The position numbers and the translations under genes are program-made. Below the pieces are notes generated by a model that did not search any database, was not told the DNA's origin, and worked only from the letters and a program-made list of their open reading frames with translations. A DNA stretch of 64,000 nt from NCBI RefSeq assembly GCF_017353255.1, contig NZ_JAFMYU010000016.1, positions 1 through 64,000 on the forward strand. Direction: 5' to 3'. This document shows, piece after piece, positions 25,491 through 33,224 of this stretch. The stretch comes from Fibrella aquatilis (GTDB lineage: Bacteria; Bacteroidota; Bacteroidia; Cytophagales; Spirosomataceae). Each line of letters starts with the position of its first letter. The first letter of the stretch is position 1.

Positions 25491-26588
25491 ATGATCACCA
25501 TGCACGACTTCGACACAGATACATCACCTGCCACCGTCCGGCAACTGGACGAGATGCTGGCGGTGCTGCTGACAACAAGCACCGACGGGCCACTACTGAG
25601 CGACGCTGATACCTGGCTGCACTCGGTACTGCTGAACGAACCCGCTTGGGCGGTGGCCTGGCGAGCCATGCCTACGCCTGCCAACGGCCCCTCGCCCGCT
25701 TTGCTGATTGGGTTGCTGCTGGTGAAACGAAATGCGCTGGCCAGCGCCGACAGCCAGCCGATGGTACACCAGGCCGACGACTACCTCTACGACTGGCTGA
25801 TGCACTGGCTTACCAGCACACCCGCCGCTATGCCGTCGGGTTGTGCTCTGGCGGTGCATTACCTTATCATCTCGCTCTGTCAGCTGCCGGTTGCCGACGG
25901 CCGGATGGCCAAACTGCTGCGGTTGCTGCAACACCAGCACCCCGCCGGTAGCTGGAACCCCGGCCTGGACCTGACTACCGAAATTGGGGCCACGGGCTGG
26001 CTGCTAACGCTGTTGAAAGCCCGTAGCTACTGCCTGACAGCTGACCAGCGTATAGCCAGGGACGTTAGTGATCTTGATCCGTATCTGGAGGCCTATGTGC
26101 GGTTTCTCTACACCCACCAGATACCCGCCACGGGTGGCTTCGAGTTCTCGTCGCTGTTTCCGGTGTCGGTGCGGCACGAAGAGTGGAACCAGGCCGACGA
26201 GCAGTCGTGGAGTCAGGGCGACCTGGGGCATCTGTTATTGCTACACGAAGTGGCTGGCCTGCAACACCAGGATCAACTCACCGAGTGGGCCAACCGCATT
26301 GGGGGCTACCTGATGCACCAGCGCCAGCAGGGCAGACTGACCCAAAAACAACCCGGCCTGCTCAACGGTATGGCTGGACTAAGCTTGCTCTACCGGCGGC
26401 TGCATGGCCTGACCCAGCAGCAAGCTTACCTGGCCGAAGCGCACTACTGGCTCGGCGAAGTGATGCAGGCGTTGCAACAGGGAGCGCTGCCCGCCGACGG
26501 GTCGTTCCGGTCGGGGCGGCTGGGTATTATCTGCGCCCTGAAACACTGGCTAGGCCAGGAAGCAGGCCTCGATTTGCTGCATCTATAA
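25491..26588 (+). CDS. LanC-like protein lacking all zinc ligands
   Basis: The 365-residue protein has the repeated G-x-x-G helical hairpins of the LanC alpha/alpha barrel (TTEIGATGWLLTLLKA about 185, SWSQGDLGHLLLLHE about 240, LLNGMAGLSLLYRRL about 285). In true cyclases the second hairpin carries WC-x-G and the third CHG, whose Cys, Cys and His bind the catalytic zinc. Here these positions read WSQG and LNG: Ser, Leu and Asn. A zinc-dependent thioether cyclase is therefore unlikely, which matches the Cys-free precursor upstream. It may be a structural chaperone or peptide-binding partner of LanB. I start at the ATG 25491; a TTG at 25437 would add 18 residues. Confidence 0.75.
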   Translation: MITMHDFDTDTSPATVRQLDEMLAVLLTTSTDGPLLSDADTWLHSVLLNEPAWAVAWRAMPTPANGPSPALLIGLLLVKRNALASADSQPMVHQADDYLYDWLMHWLTSTPAAMPSGCALAVHYLIISLCQLPVADGRMAKLLRLLQHQHPAGSWNPGLDLTTEIGATGWLLTLLKARSYCLTADQRIARDVSDLDPYLEAYVRFLYTHQIPATGGFEFSSLFPVSVRHEEWNQADEQSWSQGDLGHLLLLHEVAGLQHQDQLTEWANRIGGYLMHQRQQGRLTQKQPGLLNGMAGLSLLYRRLHGLTQQQAYLAEAHYWLGEVMQALQQGALPADGSFRSGRLGIICALKHWLGQEAGLDLLHL

Positions 26589-26615
26589 GCTTAACTTCTT
26601 AATCACCAACTACTT

Positions 26616-27107
26616 ATGAACACTAGCTATCTGGCTCCGGCTGCTTCTGGTCCCGTTCGGGCGGCTATCCTGACGAGCATTCCGCAGCAGCAACCGTTTC
26701 GGTTTGTCGATGCCATCACCTACCTCGACGATACGCGGGCCGAAGGGAATTACCTGCTCGACAGCGATGCGTTCTATTTCAAGGGTCATTTTCCCGGCTA
26801 CCCGGTGGTGCCGGGGGTGATCCTGACGGAAATCATGGCCCAGATTGGCCTCATTCCGTTGGGCATTTACCTGCTCCAGGGACCCGATTCGGGGTTGGTG
26901 CCACTCAATGCCCTGCCCGTGCTGACGGCCTCGGCCATGCAGTTCTATAAGCAGGTGACGGGCGGGCAGCGGGTGTACGTAACGTCGGAAAAGATTTTGT
27001 TCCGGCATGGCAAGCTGCGCTGCAAAGTGCGTATGCACGACCAGCACCACACCCTCCTCTGCGAAGGTGAACTGGCCGGAATGGTGACGAATATTCCACA
27101 TAATTAA
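26616..27107 (+). CDS. FabZ-like 3-hydroxyacyl-ACP dehydratase (hotdog fold)
   Basis: Members dehydrate 3-hydroxyacyl-ACP to the trans-2-enoyl form. The 163-residue protein has the catalytic His in YFKGHFPGYPVVPGV (about residue 55) and the Glu in ILTEIMAQIG (about 72), the FabZ pair. Length is close to FabZ (about 150). It lies 27 bp after the LanC-like gene and 12 bp before a ketosynthase and ACP, so it is probably dedicated to making the acyl group of the NRPS product. No ketoreductase or enoyl reductase is encoded in the locus, so these would come from primary metabolism, or the chain stays unsaturated. Confidence 0.85.
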   Translation: MNTSYLAPAASGPVRAAILTSIPQQQPFRFVDAITYLDDTRAEGNYLLDSDAFYFKGHFPGYPVVPGVILTEIMAQIGLIPLGIYLLQGPDSGLVPLNALPVLTASAMQFYKQVTGGQRVYVTSEKILFRHGKLRCKVRMHDQHHTLLCEGELAGMVTNIPHN

Positions 27108-27119
27108 GCGCTTAAAGCC

Positions 27120-28382
27120 ATGAGACGTGTTGTTGTTACCGGCCTGGGGGTGGTTGCCCCCAATGGCGCCGACGTGCCCTCGTTTACCCAATCAATCCGG
27201 CAGGGGCAGTCGGGCATACGGGTTATTCCGCAGCTAATGGATTGGAATTTAGGCTGTTGGGTGGCCGGTTGGCCCCAACTGGAAGAGGGTGTGCTGTCGG
27301 CGTATTTCACCGAAAACACCCTGAAAGCCCTCAAAAGCACCAACGTAATCTACGGCTGCGTAGCGGCCACCCAGGCCTGGCTCGACGCGGGCCTGACCAT
27401 AGACCCCGACACCGTAGACTGGGACACGGGCTGCGTGTTTGGCACTACCTCCTGCGACACCACCGTGATGCGCGAGGCTGTCAACACGATTGACCGGATG
27501 GAGTCGCGGCGGCTGGGTACGCGGTTTATCGAGCAAACCATGTTCAGCGGGGTGTGTGCCTACGTGGGCGGGTTGCTGGGCCTGGGCAACCAGGTGTCGG
27601 CCAATGCGTCGGCCTGCGCCACGGGTACCGAATCTATTTTGCTGGCCTATGACCGCATTCGGCATGGCTACGCCAACCGAATGGTGGCGGGTAGCGCCGA
27701 GTCGGCCAGTCCGCACATCTGGGCGGCCTCCGACGCCATGCGGATTATCACCCGGCGGTCGAACCCGACGCCCGAAACGGCTTCGCGGCCTATGAGTGCT
27801 ACGGCGGCGGGTTTTGTGCCCAGTTCGGGTGCCGGGGCGCTCATTCTGGAAGAACGCGACATGGCCATTGCCCGTGGGGCACGTATTTATGCCGAAATAA
27901 AGGGGGGCTACACCAACAGTGGCGGCCAACGCGACGGCGGCACCATGACCGCCCCCAGCCCGGCGGGTGTGCGGCGCTGCATTGAGCGGGCCATGGAACT
28001 GAGCGATATCAAAGCCGCCGACGTGGACCTCATCTGCGGGCACCTTACCTCCACCTTCGCCGACAAAGTAGAGGTGCGCAGTTGGGCCACGGTGCTCGAC
28101 CGGTGGGGGGCAGATTTTCCCTACATCAATTCGCTGAAGTCCATGATTGGGCATTGTCTGGGCGCGGCGGGGTCTATTGAGTCAGTGGCGGCCATCCTGC
28201 AACTCCATCACGGGTTTGTTCACCCCAGCATCAACTGCGAGGACCCTCACCCCGAGATCGAAGCGCTCATCAGCCCCAGCCGTATTCCGGCCCAGCTGAT
28301 CGAGCAAGAGATCAACACGGTTATCAAAGCCAACTTCGGCTTTGGCGACGTCAATTCTTGCATCGTTTTCACCAAACCATAA
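27120..28382 (+). CDS. Beta-ketoacyl-ACP synthase, FabF-like
   Basis: The enzyme condenses malonyl-ACP with an acyl chain. In this 420-residue protein the Cys-His-His triad is intact: Cys in SACATGTESILLA (about 163), His in ICGHLTSTFADK (about 300; the family usually has AHGTST), and His in SLKSMIGHCLGAAG (about 340). The altered second motif (GHLTST) sets it apart from housekeeping FabF and suggests a secondary-metabolism clade such as those in aryl-polyene or flexirubin loci. It sits between the dehydratase and the ACP with 12-bp gaps on both sides. Confidence 0.9.
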   Translation: MRRVVVTGLGVVAPNGADVPSFTQSIRQGQSGIRVIPQLMDWNLGCWVAGWPQLEEGVLSAYFTENTLKALKSTNVIYGCVAATQAWLDAGLTIDPDTVDWDTGCVFGTTSCDTTVMREAVNTIDRMESRRLGTRFIEQTMFSGVCAYVGGLLGLGNQVSANASACATGTESILLAYDRIRHGYANRMVAGSAESASPHIWAASDAMRIITRRSNPTPETASRPMSATAAGFVPSSGAGALILEERDMAIARGARIYAEIKGGYTNSGGQRDGGTMTAPSPAGVRRCIERAMELSDIKAADVDLICGHLTSTFADKVEVRSWATVLDRWGADFPYINSLKSMIGHCLGAAGSIESVAAILQLHHGFVHPSINCEDPHPEIEALISPSRIPAQLIEQEINTVIKANFGFGDVNSCIVFTKP

Positions 28383-28394
28383 TCAATTACCACT

Positions 28395-28658
28395 ATGTCA
28401 CCTGACGTTCTACGCGAAAAATTCGTCGCCATCCTCACGCCCTATATCGCCGACAAAGCACTGCTGACGGGCCTCAACAACGATACCCACCTCACCAAAG
28501 ACCTGCACATCAACTCGGCCCACGTGGTGGATGTGGTGATTGACACGGAGCTGGAATTCGACATCGAAATCGACAACGACTCGATTGACCAGATGACCAC
28601 CGTGGGTAGCTGCGTGGACCTGATCCTGGAAAAAATGCTGGTCGATGTGGCTCGGTAA
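28395..28658 (+). CDS. Acyl carrier protein, variant attachment motif
   Basis: This 87-residue acidic helical protein is an ACP. The expected phosphopantetheine site DSL appears as NSA in LHINSAHVVDVVIDTELEFDIEI, with the Ser at about residue 41. The downstream acidic helix (ELEFDIEIDNDSIDQMTTVG) is typical. The same NSA/NSR-type motif occurs, from memory, in ACPs of Bacteroidota pigment and polyene loci. It overlaps the start of the phosphopantetheinyl transferase gene by 14 bases, pointing to that enzyme as its activator. Confidence 0.85.
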   Translation: MSPDVLREKFVAILTPYIADKALLTGLNNDTHLTKDLHINSAHVVDVVIDTELEFDIEIDNDSIDQMTTVGSCVDLILEKMLVDVAR

Positions 28659-29322
28659 CGACCTCGTCTGCCTCACGGCCCTCCGGCGGCACGATCCCGA
28701 TCATGCCGCCCGGTTTCGGCAAAAGGTGCTCACCCCCCACGAACAGCAGTTGGTGGTGGGGGCACCCCAGCCCGACCGGTTGCTGTGGCTGCTCTGGTCG
28801 CTGAAAGAGGCGGCCTACAAATACTGCCAGCAACAGCAGCCCTCGCTCACGTTTGTTGCCACGCGCTTCGGGTTGCTCAGCAGCCCTACTGTACCTGCCC
28901 CGCTGCCCGCCACCCACTGGCGCGACCACGGATTTGACCACCTCCCGGCCACCACCACCTGCCTGCAAACGCCCCTGGGCATTGCTTATGGCCGCACAGT
29001 GGGCACCCCAACCTGCCTCATGAGCGTGGTGGCGGGGTCGCTGGCAGCCCTCGAAACCGTACACTGGGAAATACGGCGGGCTGGTTCGGCCCCCGCTCAG
29101 CAGTCGGCGCAGGTGCGGCAGGCCGCCGCCAACCGTTTCCGGGCCGAGTGGGGTTTGCTGCCCGGCGTTCGGCTCACGTTTGAAAAAAATAAGCACAGCG
29201 CCTGGGGATCAGGCGGGCCGGTGCTGCACCTGAACAACCAGCCGCAGCCCTGCGCCATCTCGTTTTCGCACGATGCTCAGTACGTCGCCTACGCCTTCGC
29301 CAACCACTACGTCATTCACTAA
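28645..29322 (+). CDS. 4'-phosphopantetheinyl transferase (Sfp-like)
   Basis: It transfers the phosphopantetheine arm from CoA to carrier proteins. The 225-residue product shows the family motifs GNDLVCLTALRRHD (metal-binding Asp) near the N-terminus and WLLWSLKEAAYKY (W-S-x-K-E-x-x-x-K) near residue 50, earlier than in classic Sfp. The remaining about 150 residues are less conserved. Because the locus has one ACP and three NRPS carrier domains, this enzyme probably activates all four. Its start overlaps the ACP gene. Confidence 0.85.
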   Translation: MWLGNDLVCLTALRRHDPDHAARFRQKVLTPHEQQLVVGAPQPDRLLWLLWSLKEAAYKYCQQQQPSLTFVATRFGLLSSPTVPAPLPATHWRDHGFDHLPATTTCLQTPLGIAYGRTVGTPTCLMSVVAGSLAALETVHWEIRRAGSAPAQQSAQVRQAAANRFRAEWGLLPGVRLTFEKNKHSAWGSGGPVLHLNNQPQPCAISFSHDAQYVAYAFANHYVIH

Positions 29323-29332
29323 GCTCACCGCC

Positions 29333-30634
29333 ATGCCTTCGCCCAAACACTACCGACTCCTGATTCTTTTTGCCGTTGTGGTTATCGACGTCATGGGCGC
29401 TGGCCTCATCATTCCTGTGCTGCCCGATCTGGTGCAGCACCACCTGGGGACCACCACCGCCAACGCGTCGGTCTACGGTGCGGCCCTGCTCATTGCCTAT
29501 TCGGTGATGCAGTTTGTGTTTTCGCCTATTATTGGCCGCCTCAGTGACCGGTATGGCCGCCGCCCCGTGATCCTGGCGTCGCTGGCGGGTTTCAGCCTCG
29601 ACTATGTGGTTATGGCTTTTGCGCCGTCTTATGCCTGGCTGTTTGTGGGCCGGTGCGTGGCGGGCATTACCGGGGCCAGCATGACCACCGCCTTTGCCTA
29701 CGTGGCCGACATCAGCACCTCCGCCCACCGTGCCCGCAACTTCGGCGTCATTGGCGCGGCCATTGGGCTGGGCTTCATTCTGGGGCCGGTGCTGGGTGGT
29801 TTTCTGGGTCAAATCGATCTCCAATACCCGTTTCTGGCGGCGTCGGGGCTAGCCCTGGTCAACGCCGTAGCGGCCTATTTCTTCTTGCCCGAATCGCTGG
29901 TAACGCCCCTGCGCCAACCCAGTCGGCTGGCGCTCACCAACCCCCTGGGACCCCTGCTGCGCCCCGCGCTCATGGGCCTGGCGGCGGCGCTCTTCTGTAT
30001 CCAAATGGCCGAACAAACCCTGCCCAGCACCTGGGTCTACTACACCAAGCTGGCGTTTGGGTGGGGACAGCAGCAGGTGGGCTGGTCGATGGGGTTTGCC
30101 GGGCTGCTGATTGTGGGCGTGCAGGGCGTGCTGGTGCGGGTGGTGGTGCCGCGCTGGGGCGAGTTGGCAGCCATTACCTGGGGCTGTCTGGCCTGGGCGG
30201 TGGCGGCGTTTGTGTTTCCGTTTGTGGTGCAGGTGGGCTGGGTATACGCCCTCATGCTGCCCTATGCTTTTGGGGGCATTGTCACGCCTTCGTTGCAGGC
30301 CCTGCTTTCGCAACGCACCGATGCCGCCCAGCAGGGCACGTTGCAGGGCAGTTTGTCGGCGCTCACCAGCCTCACGGCGGTGGTGGGTCCGCTGCTGGCC
30401 ACGGGCCTGTTCAGCTACTTCGCCGCCCGGTCGGCCTATCACTTTCCGGGGGCACCGTTTGTGTCGGCGGGGGGGCTGGTGCTGGCGGGTGGTTTGCTGG
30501 CCTGGCATAGCCTGCGCCGCCATCAACCCTCGCCAATGGCCGCGCCGGTGGCTACCGCAACGGCCAACGCAACAGACACCACCAATCTGGCTACTGCCCC
30601 GCCCGCCGAGGCTGAACTTGACCTGGTGGCTTAA
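29333..30634 (+). CDS. MFS efflux transporter, TetA-like 12-helix family
   Basis: The 433-residue protein has about 12 hydrophobic helices. Loop 2-3 carries the MFS signature GRLSDRYGRRPVIL, and helix 5 has the drug/H+ antiporter motif GLGFILGPVLGGFLG. It resembles TetA/Bcr-type exporters, but in this context it more likely exports the cluster product, an intermediate or a self-toxic compound. I start at the ATG 29333 (MPSPKHYRLLILF); an upstream in-frame start at 29273 overlaps the transferase gene. Confidence 0.88.
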   Translation: MPSPKHYRLLILFAVVVIDVMGAGLIIPVLPDLVQHHLGTTTANASVYGAALLIAYSVMQFVFSPIIGRLSDRYGRRPVILASLAGFSLDYVVMAFAPSYAWLFVGRCVAGITGASMTTAFAYVADISTSAHRARNFGVIGAAIGLGFILGPVLGGFLGQIDLQYPFLAASGLALVNAVAAYFFLPESLVTPLRQPSRLALTNPLGPLLRPALMGLAAALFCIQMAEQTLPSTWVYYTKLAFGWGQQQVGWSMGFAGLLIVGVQGVLVRVVVPRWGELAAITWGCLAWAVAAFVFPFVVQVGWVYALMLPYAFGGIVTPSLQALLSQRTDAAQQGTLQGSLSALTSLTAVVGPLLATGLFSYFAARSAYHFPGAPFVSAGGLVLAGGLLAWHSLRRHQPSPMAAPVATATANATDTTNLATAPPAEAELDLVA

Positions 30635-30675
30635 CCGATTTTTCTCCCGTGCTGCTTCTTAAACCGTTGATAATC

Positions 30676-32031
30676 ATGCGATACCTACTATTTATTCTTT
30701 TTCTTAGCTCACTGGGGCTGCTACCCGCCCGCCCGGCTCTGGCCCAGCAGACGGTGCTGTCGGGTTATGTGCAGCTGGGTCTTCAGGCCGATCTGAACTT
30801 GAAACAGCAGCAGTTTCAGTTGCAAAAAGCCCTGCTCATGCTCGACGAAACCAGGACCGCCTTTCGGCCCACGGTGCAGTTCAATACCACCTATTCCACG
30901 GCCGTGGGTGGTCGTCAGATTGCTTTTCCGGTGGGGTCGTTGCTGAACCCGGTCTACACCACGCTCAACAAACTGACCGAGACCAAGCAGTTTCCTCAGG
31001 TGGCCGACTACAAAGAAAATTTTTACCCCAAAGACTTCTACGACACCCGGTTTCATACCATGATGCCCCTCATCAACGCCGAGCTTCGGCTTCAGCGCAG
31101 CCTCCAGGGCGAACAGATCAACGCCCTCAAAGCCGAGCAGGACGTGTATCGGCGCGAGCTGACGAAGACCATCAAAATGGCCTATTTCCAGTACCTCAAA
31201 GCCGCCGAAGTGGTGGTGATCTGCGAAACGGGCCTGCGCCTGCTCACCGACACTGAGCGCTTCAATAAGTCGCTGGTGCAAAACGGCAAAGCCAACCCCA
31301 CCGTGCTGGTCAGGATGCAGGGCGAACTGGGCAGCGCCCGCCTCCGCCTGGAAGAAGCCCGCAGCGATCAGCAGCAGGCCGCGCTCTACCTGAACCACCT
31401 GCTCAACCGCGCCCCCGCCGAACCGGTCCTGTTTGATTCGACCTACCGCGCCACCCGCCCGCAAGCCCCCCTGACCGACGGCAACCGCGAAGAACTGGCA
31501 GGCCTGAGATCGCTGATGTCGGCGCAACAGCTTCAGCTTCAGGTAAATAAGGTGAGCAACAAACCTAAGCTGGGCCTCTCGCTCGACGTGGGGTCGCAGG
31601 GGAACGTGGCCACGCTGGCGGGTGGTGATCAGAACTTTCTAACCCCCAACGGCTTCATCCTGGCCGGTATCTCGTTCGACCTGCCGATTTACACGGCGGG
31701 GCGGCGGCAGCTGAAAATGGCCCAGAACCGCGCCGACATTGCCGCTACTGAACTGCGCCTGACCCAGACCCTCAACGACCTGAACGCCCAGATGCAACAG
31801 GCCGAGCTGGCTTTCCAGGCTGCCCTCACCCGCTACGACCAGCAGAAAGAACAGCAGCCCTGGGCCGACCGCTACTACCGTGACCTGATGAAGCTCTACC
31901 GCGAAGGCATGGTGGGCTACGTAGAGCTGCTTGACGCCCAAAATCAGGTGATGAAACAACAGATTGAACAGACACTACGCCTCTACGACGCCTGGATTCG
32001 CCTGGCGCAGCTGGAGCGGGTGAAAGGGTAA
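30676..32031 (+). CDS. TolC-family outer membrane efflux protein
   Basis: The 451-residue protein has a signal peptide (MRYLLFILFLSSLGLLPARPALAQ) and two outer-membrane efflux protein repeats made of long Gln-rich helices, for example LNLKQQQFQLQKALLMLDE and NDLNAQMQQAELAFQAAL. It would be the outer membrane channel of the tripartite pump whose adaptor and inner-membrane parts follow. The start at 30676 is chosen because it begins the signal peptide; a GTG at 30649 is in frame. The stop lies at the edge of a word-rich inverted repeat. Confidence 0.9.
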   Translation: MRYLLFILFLSSLGLLPARPALAQQTVLSGYVQLGLQADLNLKQQQFQLQKALLMLDETRTAFRPTVQFNTTYSTAVGGRQIAFPVGSLLNPVYTTLNKLTETKQFPQVADYKENFYPKDFYDTRFHTMMPLINAELRLQRSLQGEQINALKAEQDVYRRELTKTIKMAYFQYLKAAEVVVICETGLRLLTDTERFNKSLVQNGKANPTVLVRMQGELGSARLRLEEARSDQQQAALYLNHLLNRAPAEPVLFDSTYRATRPQAPLTDGNREELAGLRSLMSAQQLQLQVNKVSNKPKLGLSLDVGSQGNVATLAGGDQNFLTPNGFILAGISFDLPIYTAGRRQLKMAQNRADIAATELRLTQTLNDLNAQMQQAELAFQAALTRYDQQKEQQPWADRYYRDLMKLYREGMVGYVELLDAQNQVMKQQIEQTLRLYDAWIRLAQLERVKG

Positions 32032-32033
32032 AT

Positions 32034-32172
32034 GGTGAAAGAGCGAATGGCGAAAGAGCGATCTACGCACCCAACGCTGTTCACTTATCCATCCTCACCA
32101 TTTGCCATCACCCTCGCCATTCGTTCTCTCGCTATTCACTCTTTCGCTATTTCACTCTCTCGCTCTTTCACT
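32034..32172. repeat. GTGAAAGAGCGA-word inverted repeat inside the efflux operon
   Basis: Left words (32034-32061: GGTGAAAGAGCGAATGGCG-type) start three bases after the outer membrane protein stop. Right words (32102-32171) are the reverse complement type (CGCTCTTTCAC, CTCTCGCTATTC) and run to the adaptor start at 32175. The arms are unequal, 28 and about 70 bases. The element belongs to the same word family as 4198-4305 and 12874-12960 and fills the only large gap (143 bp) in the operon after the LanC-like gene. Confidence 0.75.
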
Positions 32173-32174
32173 AT

Positions 32175-33212
32175 ATGAAACCGATTTTCATACTCGCCCT
32201 GCTGGCCACCATCTGGAGCTGCCAGTCGCCTGCCCCCACTCAGAATAAGGCCAACACTGGCCCTGATGCCATCTCCGTGCGCCTGCAATCGGTAGAGCAG
32301 GTGAGTGCTGCCGAACCCGTGGTGGCCACCGGGCTGCTGTCGCCCCGGCAAGAGGTGCGGCTGTCGTTTAAGGTGGGCGGCGTGATCAGCAAGCTCTACG
32401 TTCGCGAAGGGCAGACGGTGCAGAAAGGCCAACTGCTGGCCACGCTCAACACCACCGAACTCGACGCCCAGGTGGCCCAGGCCGGGCAGCTGTTCAGCAA
32501 AGCCGAGCGCGACTGGCAACGGACCCAGCGGCTCTATCAGGATTCGGTAGCCACGCTGGAACAGGCTCAAAATCAGACTACTGCGCTCGAAACATCGCGC
32601 CAGACACTGGCTATGGCGCGGGCCAATCAGGGGTTGTCGAGGTTGTATGCTACGCTCTCCGGCGTGGTGCAGGCCCGGCCCGTCAACGAAGGCGAACTGG
32701 TGTCGCCGGGGGTGCCGGTGGTGCTGGTCACGGGCACGGGCGTGTCTGACTGGGTGCTGCGTGTGGGGGTGGCCGACAAAGCCTGGACACGCCTGCGGGC
32801 TGGTGATCGGGCCGACGTTCGGCTCGACGCATTTGGCGGTGAACTGCTCCCCGCGCAGGTGGTGGCCCTCTCGCAGGGGGCCGACCCCGCTTCGGGGCTA
32901 TACCAGGCCGATTTGCTCATCCGGGCCAGCCGCAACCGGCTGGTGTCGGGGCTGTTTGGCAAAGCCACGATCTACCCCGCCGGGCGGCAGTCGCTGGTGG
33001 CCATCCCCGCCGACGCCATCGTGGAAGGCGACAACGAGCAGGCCTTCACGTTTGTGAACGAAGGCAACATAGCCCGCAAACGGCAACTGCGCGTGCTCTA
33101 TGTACGGGGCAACAAGGCCTTTGTGAACCTCACCGGAAACACCATTGCCGCTGTCATCACCGACGGCTCGGCCTACCTCGAAGACGGCAGCCCCATCCGG
33201 GTGGTGCAATAA
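32175..33212 (+). CDS. RND efflux membrane-fusion lipoprotein (HlyD/AcrA-like)
   Basis: The 345-residue adaptor has a lipoprotein signal peptide with the Cys at residue 17 (ATIWSCQS). It has the biotinyl-lipoyl-like half motif (SFKVGGVISKLYVREGQTVQKGQLLATL), a coiled-coil hairpin (about 90-150), the second lipoyl half (YATLSGVVQARPVNEGELVSPGVPV), a beta barrel and a membrane-proximal domain. It would be anchored in the periplasm and link the RND pump to the outer channel upstream. The RND gene follows after 12 bp. Confidence 0.92.
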   Translation: MKPIFILALLATIWSCQSPAPTQNKANTGPDAISVRLQSVEQVSAAEPVVATGLLSPRQEVRLSFKVGGVISKLYVREGQTVQKGQLLATLNTTELDAQVAQAGQLFSKAERDWQRTQRLYQDSVATLEQAQNQTTALETSRQTLAMARANQGLSRLYATLSGVVQARPVNEGELVSPGVPVVLVTGTGVSDWVLRVGVADKAWTRLRAGDRADVRLDAFGGELLPAQVVALSQGADPASGLYQADLLIRASRNRLVSGLFGKATIYPAGRQSLVAIPADAIVEGDNEQAFTFVNEGNIARKRQLRVLYVRGNKAFVNLTGNTIAAVITDGSAYLEDGSPIRVVQ

Positions 33213-33224
33213 CCCTACGCTACT

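Noticed and set aside
29333-30634. Tetracycline resistance gene
   Set aside because: The similarity is to the broad TetA-like MFS family. The biosynthetic context makes product export more likely, and no resistance-specific feature is visible.
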